DNA from: Thermoplasmata archaeon
GTDB taxonomy: Archaea > Thermoplasmatota > Thermoplasmata > UBA184
Length of the DNA: 7,054 nucleotides
NCBI GenBank assembly: GCA_027314845.1
Contig: DAHVAA010000075.1
Location: 1-7,054, forward strand
Direction of reading: 5' to 3'
The notes under the pieces are model-generated. The model was not told the origin of the DNA. It saw only the letters and a list, made by a program, of their open reading frames with translations, and did no database searches. Made by a program: the position numbers and the translations under genes. Positions 1-4,704 of this stretch are shown one piece after another; position 1 is the first letter of the stretch; each line of letters begins with the position of its first letter.

Positions 1-1
1 C

Positions 2-491
2 GGACCCGCGATCCTCGTTGCGTTCCTCATCACGCTGCTCGAGATGACCGAGGTCGTGGCCTTGGTCTTCGCGTTGAGCGCCGAGCACCAGACGATCGCG
101 CACGGCGCCTGGGGGGCGGTGGGAGGGACGGCGACCGTCGCGCTCGTGGCGCTCGGGTTCGGTGCCCTGCTGATCGCCTTCCCCCACGATTACCTGCTCT
201 GGGCTTCCGCGATCGTCCTCCTTGCTTTCGGAGTCTTCCTGTTTCGAAGCACGCTCAGGACCTACCGCCGCGCTCGTCCACGAGCGGATCCGCCGGATCA
301 AGGTCCCCTGGCTCAAGCTCGGCGCGACATCGCTTCTGTTCACCTTTGCGGTCTTCTGGGGCGGGGAGGCGGTCGGATACTCCTGGCCCGGCGCCGACCT
401 CGTCCTGATCCCGCTGTTCGTCGCCTTCCTCTTCGCGATCCGCGGCGCGATCTCCCTCGGCCTACGTCCCGCCGCAGTTACCACGACGTAG
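2..491 (+). pseudogene. Broken COG4280-like multi-pass membrane protein (frame change, probable internal deletion; 5' end outside window)
   Basis: No function can be given beyond integral membrane protein. Reading from base 2, the first frame encodes three hydrophobic segments: one with LLEMTE early in it (bases about 11-82), one at about 119-181, and one ending in FLFRSTLRTYRR (about 203-271). After about base 272 this frame turns Arg/Pro-rich and loses hydrophobicity. The next frame over (+1) then becomes membrane-like: it reads HERIRRIKVPWLKLG, a helix ending in FWGGEA, the motif WPGADL, and a last helix, stopping at 489-491. The switch lies between about 263 and 279. From memory, COG4280-type proteins are two similar three-helix halves; here the start of half one appears joined to the end of half two, so roughly a hundred residues are missing besides the frame change. 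The open frame reaches the left edge, so the true start (probably a few codons upstream) is not visible. Sequencing or assembly error is the alternative. Family assignment is moderate. Confidence 0.6.
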
Positions 492-517
492 CGGGTGGGC
501 CCGCCGCTGGCACCCGG

Positions 518-709
518 TCACTCCCGCGGTGGCCCGGACCGCTCGGAGCCAACCCTCCCTGGAGTAGGCCCTAGGTCGAGGGTCGCGCGACAGAGGTCTC
601 GGCAGTGGGGGCAGGTCGCCCTCGCGCGTTCCGGAATCTGACCGATGGCCAGTCGACACGCTTCCGCCGACTCGTGGCCGCAGAAGGGACATGGGTGCAA
701 CGGCCGCAT
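518..709 (-). CDS. Small CPxCG zinc-finger protein (63 aa)
   Basis: A 63-residue protein starting MRPLHPCPFCGHES, with a second cysteine pair in TCPHCRDLC about 26 residues on. The two CPxC knuckles (C7/C10 and C33/C36) would bind one zinc ion as in a minimal zinc ribbon; C40 is an extra cysteine. The remaining tail is Pro/Gly/Arg-rich and probably disordered. The ATG at 707-709 is preceded on the minus strand by GGGAGGT, about ten bases away, the best Shine-Dalgarno site in the window, and this is the main reason for calling it real. Small zinc-ribbon proteins of this sort are widespread in archaea and most have no assigned role; nucleic-acid or protein binding is the usual inference. It converges with the broken membrane gene and lies 150 bases downstream of the DUF429 gene on the same strand, so co-transcription with it is possible. 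Confidence 0.6.
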   Translation of the reverse strand: MRPLHPCPFCGHESAEACRLAIGQIPERARATCPHCRDLCRATLDLGPTPGRVGSERSGPPRE

Positions 710-719
710 CGGGCCCGCG

Positions 720-726
720 ACCTCCC
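720..726 (-). promoter_or_regulatory. Shine-Dalgarno site of the 63-aa zinc-finger gene
   Basis: Minus-strand GGGAGGT, complementary to the usual archaeal 16S rRNA 3' end, lies about ten bases before the ATG at 709. The spacing is a little long but usable. It contrasts with the leaderless-type starts elsewhere in the window and suggests this gene is translated from a leadered or polycistronic message. Confidence 0.5.
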
Positions 727-854
727 TTCAGAGAGAGCGGGAAGGCCTCGAACCGACCCGGCCCCTCAGAGCCTCTCCCGTGGGGTGTTCTCCTCGGGCT
801 GATCGGCGTCGCGGTTCTCGGTTGTTCCCGCTCTCCCCCGAACCGGGAGCGAGT

Positions 855-884
855 CCGGCCTACATACTGCGGTCGTTAGGCCGG
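855..884. repeat. Inverted repeat spanning the DUF429 stop codon
   Basis: CCGGCCTA (855-862) and TAGGCCGG (877-884) are perfect 8-base complements around a 14-base loop. The left arm contains the complement of the TAG stop of the DUF429 gene, so the mRNA hairpin would include the stop and the last few codons. No T-tract follows on the minus strand, so it is not a typical terminator. It could slow 3' decay, or be chance in GC-rich DNA. Confidence 0.3.
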
Positions 885-1546
885 GTTGACTTCGCCCGCC
901 GAGGCGGTCGGACCACCCGCTCGGGCCGCTCCCGCGTCGGCAGGAGCATCAGCCCTTCTTCGGGGTCCCCGACCAGCACGCCGTCGCCATCCAAGAACCT
1001 CCGACCCACCCACGCGATCGTCACCGCATCGAGCTCGTCGTGGGTCAGCGGCCGCTTGGCCAGGACGCCCGAGATCCCCGCCCGGAGGAGCGCGCGCTGG
1101 AGTAGGGGGACGCCCACCTGCTTTCGGGGAAGGCCGAGGAGGTCCTGAGAACCTCCGGGATAGCCTTCGAGCACGCGATAGCCCCGCCGCGAGAGCGCGC
1201 GCTCGAGTCGCATCCCCCGGACGGTCAGCATCCGCATCGGGCCGAGGGTCAATGGGAAGAACCGGATCCCGAGACGCAGGAGCTCCCGGTCGCACGCTCG
1301 CAGGTGCGGTCCGGACCGGTCCTCGATCGAAGCGCGACCCCGAGGTAGGGAGAGAGGCGCATCGATGACCACAAGCGCCGGCCTCGCCGACTCGGTCGCC
1401 GCGAGGATCTCTTCATCGTCGTGCAGCACCTCCGCCCTTAGCTGTCGAGCGCTCCGGAGGTAGCAGAACCCGGTCGAGCGGGCCGGGGACCCGGCAAGGT
1501 CGATGCCCACCGCGCCTAGGCCCGAGCTATCTGTGGACCGCCCCAT
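860..1546 (-). CDS. DUF429 family protein (RNase H-like fold, putative nuclease)
   Basis: A 228-residue protein matching the DUF429 family, which is predicted to adopt an RNase H-like fold; no substrate is established. The first strand carries GIDLAGSP with Asp16, followed by a TG turn. VVIDAPLSLP carries Asp62. The family block R-x-C-D (R83, C85, D86) comes next, then fFPLTLGPMRMLT, then VLEGYPGG with Glu127, and ELDAVTIAW with Glu171 and Asp173. Asp16, Asp62, Glu127 and Asp173 sit where the acidic metal ligands of an RNase H fold would be expected, so the site looks intact. The tail after residue about 205 is basic and probably flexible. The ATG at 1546 is preferred; a GTG at 1558 would add four residues, and neither has a Shine-Dalgarno site. 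It is divergent from the zinc-ribbon gene across a gap of about 150 bases. The stop codon lies in one arm of an inverted repeat. Confidence 0.85.
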   Translation of the reverse strand: MGRSTDSSGLGAVGIDLAGSPARSTGFCYLRSARQLRAEVLHDDEEILAATESARPALVVIDAPLSLPRGRASIEDRSGPHLRACDRELLRLGIRFFPLTLGPMRMLTVRGMRLERALSRRGYRVLEGYPGGSQDLLGLPRKQVGVPLLQRALLRAGISGVLAKRPLTHDELDAVTIAWVGRRFLDGDGVLVGDPEEGLMLLPTRERPERVVRPPRRAKSTRPNDRSM

Positions 1547-1697
1547 CGCACGCGGCACGTCAAGAAGGGTGATGAGGCGAAGGGTCGCTCGAGGATGCGC
1601 CGCGGAGGATCCGAGCCGGGCGAAGAGCGGGCCGTGCCACGGCGGCGCAGGCAGGGCGGAGGTAATGAGGGGCGGACGACTCCTCTAAAGCGGAACC

Positions 1698-2390
1698 ATG
1701 TCGCATTCCTGTCCCGACTGTGGGGAGTCGATCGAATTCGCCGAACAAGAGGTCCGGCTGCGCCGGGGGACGTGCGGGTCGTGTCACCACGAGTTCACGC
1801 TTGTCGAAGGAGCCGCGCTCTCCGCGCCGGCTCGAGCAGTACCAGTAGGGGAGTCGGCCGAGGCGGGTGCGACCGAGCCCCCCGAAGGAACTCCGGAATG
1901 CGCGGATTGCGGCGCACCCCTCGCTTTCCGAGCGTTGAGCGACGGCGGGCTCGAGGCGCGTTGCGATTCATGCGACACCACGGCGGTCTACGTGGTCAGG
2001 GCCGCTCGCGAAGAGGGCCGAGCCCCCCGCGGTCCCCGGGGTCGGGAACCCGAGGGGCGGGAGCCTCCGCGGAGCCGCCCCTGCCGGCAGTGCGGTGCGC
2101 CGTTGCGATTCACGACCAATGAGGAAGGGTCGCTCGTCGGCGAATGCGAGGCGTGCGGGAACCGGTTCGTCCTTCCTCCCCGGAGCGACTCCGGGGGCGG
2201 CGGTGGCCGGTTCGGACGCGGGGGGGGTCGCCCTGGGGGCGGTGGGCGGTTCCGTTCTCCGCGAGAGGGCAGCTCCTGGGGCCGCTCGTCGGGAGGGGGC
2301 GCTCGGGGCGGTAAGTATCGTGGCGGCAGTCGCTACAGCTCCGACGACGGGGACGAGCGCCGGCGTCGGCGCCGCCCGCGCGAGGACTGA
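1698..2390 (+). CDS. Triple zinc-ribbon protein with RGG-rich C-terminal tail
   Basis: A 230-residue protein I cannot assign to a named family. It has three four-cysteine zinc ribbons: C5/C8 with C26/C29, C68/C71 with C89/C92, and C129/C132 with C150/C153. Ribbons two and three are clearly related: both read CxxCGAPLxF before a 12-residue strand-turn and the second CxxC pair. Linkers between ribbons are Pro/Glu/Arg-rich and look disordered. From about residue 164 to 215 the tail is Gly/Arg-rich, with GGR, RGG and aromatic Phe/Tyr repeats, then an acidic patch (DDGDE), then a run of six arginines at 221-226. RGG tails usually bind RNA or single-stranded DNA and can promote condensation, so a nucleic-acid-binding role is inferred; no catalytic motif is visible. 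The start is the first ATG after an in-frame TAA at 1686-1688. No Shine-Dalgarno site or convincing TATA box was found. It is divergent from DUF429 and convergent with the transporter. Confidence 0.8.
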   Translation: MSHSCPDCGESIEFAEQEVRLRRGTCGSCHHEFTLVEGAALSAPARAVPVGESAEAGATEPPEGTPECADCGAPLAFRALSDGGLEARCDSCDTTAVYVVRAAREEGRAPRGPRGREPEGREPPRSRPCRQCGAPLRFTTNEEGSLVGECEACGNRFVLPPRSDSGGGGGRFGRGGGRPGGGGRFRSPREGSSWGRSSGGGARGGKYRGGSRYSSDDGDERRRRRRPRED

Positions 2391-2469
2391 ACCCGTTCCC
2401 TCCGCGCCGTCGTCCGGGACAAGCCCTTCATAGAGCCGGCGGCCACGCCGGCAATCCGAGCGAACCAGG

Positions 2470-2577
2470 ATGGCCGACGGCTACCCGACGGGTGATCGAC
2501 CGCTAGACCCCGAACCGTTCCTGACCCATTCGGGTCGCGAAGGGACGCGCGCGCGGCCCTATGTTTCGTTACCGTAA
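2470..2577 (+). CDS. Possible 35-aa small protein (doubtful)
   Basis: An ATG-to-TAA frame encoding MADGYPTGDRPLDPEPF and 18 more residues. The peptide is polar and Pro-rich, without a membrane segment or cysteines, and resembles no family I know. A weak TATA-like box (2427-2434) lies about 40 bases upstream, and there is no Shine-Dalgarno site. It overlaps two of the hairpins in this gap, so an RNA or no gene at all is equally likely. Confidence 0.15.
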   Translation: MADGYPTGDRPLDPEPFLTHSGREGTRARPYVSLP

Positions 2578-2600
2578 AAGAGGGAAAGGAAAGGGTTGGC
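2577..2600 (-). terminator. Pyrimidine/T-tract terminator of the SatP-family gene
   Basis: On the minus strand, about 20 bases after the transporter's TAA, the sequence is a C/T tract (CCCTTTCC, then TTTCCC, ending TCTTTTA) in otherwise GC-rich DNA. There is no hairpin directly before it. This matches the hairpin-independent T-rich terminators of archaea. On the plus strand the same bases are a purine tract inside the gap after the zinc-ribbon gene. Confidence 0.5.
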
Positions 2601-2620
2601 CACGGTCGCGGGTTCCGACC

Positions 2621-3307
2621 TTAAACCGGAAGCACCTTGCGGCCGTAGTTCCAGTTCGTCAGGTCCGCCGTCGCGACGTACCAGGCCAGGAAGCCGTCGA
2701 AGATGATCTCCCCGCCGACCGCCCAGTTCGCGCCCTGGTCATAGTTGAAGGTCGTCTGTCCAGCAGCGATGCTGGCGAACTTCACCACGAGCAGGATGAA
2801 CGCGATGAACAGGAACAGGAACACCATGAAGATGCCCCATCCATGTTTCGGCGAATTAATCAGGAAGGTGAAGGTGAACATCATCCACATGAATGAGAAC
2901 CCAGCCACCCCCCAGAAGATCGGTACCCCGCCCGACGCCGCCGGACCCACGAATGCGTTGAGCATTAGGGTAAACGCCAACCAAAACGCACCGTAGCCCG
3001 TGAACGCCGAACCCGCGAACATGTTCCCCTTTCGGAGAGCGATGACTCCCGCGATCAGCTGGGCCGTACCACCGAAGGCCAGGGCCATCCCGTAGACGAC
3101 CCAGTTGCCGCCGGCGCCGGTCGGCGTGTTCCCGAACCCCATCCCAAAGGGAGCCGGTAGGTTGCTCAACCCGGCGATCATCGTCGTGGTTCCGAATCCC
3201 ATCAGACCCACGACGGCCGGGCTGGCCCACCATTCCGGTTTCTCCTCCACTTTGGGTGGAGCATCCTCCATCCCACGTGCCGTTTCCATCGTCGCAGACG
3301 CTGGCAT
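2621..3307 (-). CDS. Acetate/succinate transporter family protein (GPR1/FUN34/YaaH; SatP-like)
   Basis: A 228-residue inner-membrane protein with six hydrophobic helices (about 30-47, 68-91, 102-121, 128-150, 157-179 and 193-214) after a charged tail of about 25 residues. Family blocks line up with E. coli SatP as I remember it: GLMGFGTTT in helix 1, GGTAQLIAG and RKGNMF around helix 2, FTGYGAFWL in helix 3, and the C-terminal YGRKVLP, which corresponds to FGRTVLP. Members form hexameric channels or proton symporters for acetate and succinate; the substrate here is inferred from family only. The usual NPAPLGL signature at the start of helix 1 is replaced by SPAVVGL. The ATG at 3307 is chosen because a TATA-like box lies about 30 bases upstream, which fits a leaderless message; a GTG at 3322 would add five residues but lies too close to that box. 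It is divergent from the 91-residue gene. Confidence 0.9.
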   Translation of the reverse strand: MPASATMETARGMEDAPPKVEEKPEWWASPAVVGLMGFGTTTMIAGLSNLPAPFGMGFGNTPTGAGGNWVVYGMALAFGGTAQLIAGVIALRKGNMFAGSAFTGYGAFWLAFTLMLNAFVGPAASGGVPIFWGVAGFSFMWMMFTFTFLINSPKHGWGIFMVFLFLFIAFILLVVKFASIAAGQTTFNYDQGANWAVGGEIIFDGFLAWYVATADLTNWNYGRKVLPV

Positions 3308-3330
3308 GTTAGAGTCGCGCACGCGGTTCT

Positions 3331-3340
3331 ACTACATAAT
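3331..3340 (-). promoter_or_regulatory. TATA-like box for the SatP-family gene
   Basis: Minus-strand ATTATGTAGT is centred about 30 bases before the ATG at 3307 and is preceded by an A-rich stretch (CGAAAACAGGG) that could serve as the BRE. The spacing predicts a leaderless or near-leaderless transcript. A second A/T-rich patch, CAAATATC on the minus strand at about 3358-3365, could be an upstream element or a plus-strand promoter. Confidence 0.45.
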
Positions 3341-3434
3341 CCCTGTTTTCGACGGGAGATATTTGTTACACACTTCAACGTCGCACTCTTCGGCGGAGAA
3401 TACGCGGGCTCGACCGCACCGGCGGGGGTCAGGG

Positions 3435-3440
3435 TTAAAA
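3435..3440 (+). promoter_or_regulatory. TATA-like box for the 91-aa gene
   Basis: TTAAAA stands out in GC-rich surroundings and is centred about 28 bases upstream of the ATG at 3466. No Shine-Dalgarno site lies between them. This is the spacing expected of an archaeal leaderless promoter. Confidence 0.55.
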
Positions 3441-3465
3441 CACCTCTCGCCTCGACCGGCCCGCC

Positions 3466-3741
3466 ATGGACGATCGCAAGGACCTCGAACGCATCGTGTT
3501 CGGAGAGACGCGGGTGATCCTCAACCGGGACCTCTCGGTCATGAACCCGAATCTGGTATCGGGGTCCCAAGGGCTCGTGATCGGCAAGCTCGCCAACTAC
3601 ACGCTCAAGGTGGCGTTCCCGAAGGTCACGGTCGGAGTGAGCTGGCGAGACTGCGACATCGTCGCGGGAAAGACCGGGATGCCCACCGAGTCCGAGCAAC
3701 CGAAGGTCATCCCGAAACCTCGCCACATGGGCGAGGAGTAG
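3466..3741 (+). CDS. Conserved-looking hypothetical protein (91 aa)
   Basis: I do not recognise this protein. It is soluble, with no signal peptide or membrane segment. The N-terminus (MDDRKDLERIVFGETRVIL) looks helical then strand-like. The middle, about residues 28-66, alternates hydrophobic and polar residues as in a small beta barrel: SGSQGLVIGKL, then YTLKVAFPKV, then WRDCDIV. The order glycine turn, strand, F-P turn, strand, D-x-D-I-V resembles an SH3-like or KOW-type barrel, but this is only a visual impression. The last 20 residues are charged and probably loose. The ATG start is supported by the TATA-like box about 28 bases upstream. It is divergent from the SatP-family gene across 158 bases and ends 22 bases from the convergent HAD gene. 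Codon use and GC content look like those of its neighbours. Confidence 0.75.
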   Translation: MDDRKDLERIVFGETRVILNRDLSVMNPNLVSGSQGLVIGKLANYTLKVAFPKVTVGVSWRDCDIVAGKTGMPTESEQPKVIPKPRHMGEE

Positions 3742-3763
3742 CGGCGACCCACCCGGCCCGGTT

Positions 3764-4546
3764 TCAGCTTCCGCCCGGGATCGGGAGGATATCCCGGACG
3801 AGGTCGAGCACCCGGTCGAGCCGGTCCGCCACGTGGTCGGTAGCGGGCCGATCCCACCCGTCCGGCAGAAAGAGCGCCCGGTACCGCGCACCGTACTCCT
3901 GGAGACCCGTGAAGAGGATTCCGGCGCGCATACCGGCCCGTCGGGCTCCCTCGATGTCGGACCAGCCGTCGCCCACGTGGACCGCGTCTTGGGGGCTCGA
4001 GCCGAGCTGGTCGAGCGTCGCGCGGAAGATCTCGGGGGCCGGCTTCGTCCACGGGTGTTCGTCGCTGAAGACCACCGCCTTGAGGTATCGGTCGAGCCCC
4101 ATCGAGCGGAGCACCGGTCGGAGGAACGACCCGGGTTCTCCGATCGTGTTCGAGATGAGTCCGAGGCGGTAGCCCTCGGCCTCGAGAGCCGACAGGAACT
4201 CGATCGCACCGGGGGCGCGCACGAACGGAACACGACCCACGACCTCGGCGAGCTCCTTCAGGTACGTCGCGAGGTCCGGACGACGGCCGGAGGCGGCGCC
4301 GGCCCGACGCATCTGCTCCGCGGGCGTAACAGTCCGGCCCTGACCGGCCTCGGCGACCGCCTCGGCGTAGACCCGTTCAAAGTTCGCTCGAAGCGCCGCG
4401 ACGTCGACCTCGGGCGACCCCGGGACCCGCTCCGCGGACTGGAGGAACCGGGTCGCGAGGTCGGACTGGGTGCGCATGTAGGACTCTTCGGCCACCGGTG
4501 GCAGGTAGAGGAGCGTATGCCACAGGTCGAGCGTAACCGCCGCCAT
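3764..4546 (-). CDS. HAD-superfamily hydrolase (probable phosphatase)
   Basis: A 260-residue cytoplasmic haloacid-dehalogenase-superfamily enzyme with all four motifs. Motif I is LDLWHTL, with nucleophile Asp7 and Thr11. Motif II is ISN (Ser132). Motif III is Lys168 in WTKPAPEIF. Motif IV is VGDGWSDIEGARRAG, with Asp193 and Asp197 binding Mg2+. Residues about 18-105 between motifs I and II are helical and form a C1-type cap, as in phosphoglycolate phosphatase, haloacid dehalogenase and related enzymes. Trp9 stands where most phosphatases have the second Asp of DxD; 2-haloacid dehalogenases have DxYGT there, but motif IV is the phosphatase form GDxxxxD. Substrate unknown; a small phosphorylated metabolite is the default guess. 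The ATG at 4546 has a TATA-like box about 31 bases upstream. It is divergent from the 2-hydroxyacid dehydrogenase gene. Confidence 0.88.
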   Translation of the reverse strand: MAAVTLDLWHTLLYLPPVAEESYMRTQSDLATRFLQSAERVPGSPEVDVAALRANFERVYAEAVAEAGQGRTVTPAEQMRRAGAASGRRPDLATYLKELAEVVGRVPFVRAPGAIEFLSALEAEGYRLGLISNTIGEPGSFLRPVLRSMGLDRYLKAVVFSDEHPWTKPAPEIFRATLDQLGSSPQDAVHVGDGWSDIEGARRAGMRAGILFTGLQEYGARYRALFLPDGWDRPATDHVADRLDRVLDLVRDILPIPGGS

Positions 4547-4572
4547 CCGCTAGGACCTTGCGAGCCGACGCG

Positions 4573-4580
4573 GGTATATC
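4573..4580 (-). promoter_or_regulatory. TATA-like box for the HAD hydrolase gene
   Basis: Minus-strand GATATACC follows a purine-rich GGAGGAGGA that could act as a BRE. The A/T core is centred about 31 bases before the ATG at 4546, predicting a leader of only a few bases. Confidence 0.5.
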
Positions 4581-4704
4581 TCCTCCTCCCGGCGCGGCGA
4601 GCCCGACGTCCACCCTAAGAGCCAGGCTCCGCCGCCTACCGGCCCGCTTCTGGGAAGGTCCCCCCGCCCGCCGACCTCAAAGCCACGGCCCGGCTCGGGG
4701 GGGT

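Larger units (their letters stand above)
2391..2620. other. 230-base intergenic region with hairpins
   Basis: This is the longest gap in the window. It holds a perfect 7-bp stem with a 4-base loop (2435-2441 with 2446-2452), a short ACCC/GGGT hairpin (2483-2493), and a stem with one bulged C (2506-2514 with 2529-2536). TTCATAGA at 2427-2434 is a weak TATA-like box. The right end carries the terminator of the minus-strand transporter. A 35-codon ORF spans 2470-2577. A structured RNA is possible but unproven; hairpins of this size also arise by chance in GC-rich DNA. Confidence 0.3.

Noticed and set aside
645..1148. Long plus-strand frame opposite the DUF429 and zinc-finger genes
   Set aside because: Arg/Ser/Pro-rich low-complexity translation typical of the antisense frame of a GC-rich gene; no motifs.
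1665..1688. Seven-codon upstream ORF before the zinc-ribbon gene, preceded by GGAGGT
   Set aside because: The GGAGGT ends one base before the ATG, too close for ribosome binding, and the peptide (MRGGRLL) gives no coding signal.
1595..2122. Plus-strand frame overlapping the zinc-ribbon gene
   Set aside because: Arg/Gly-rich shadow frame; the cysteine-patterned frame at 1698-2390 is clearly the coding one.
3105..4172. 355-codon plus-strand frame
   Set aside because: Crosses three genes and two promoters; composition is Arg/Ser/Pro-rich and no domain is visible.
3202..4233. 343-codon minus-strand frame
   Set aside because: Shadow of the HAD and 91-aa genes; Ser/Arg-rich with no motifs.
4558..4704. 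N-terminal extension of the dehydrogenase from TTG 4558
   Set aside because: It runs across the HAD promoter, is Pro/Arg-rich, and would make the protein about 50 residues longer than the family norm; GTG 4705 gives a typical length.
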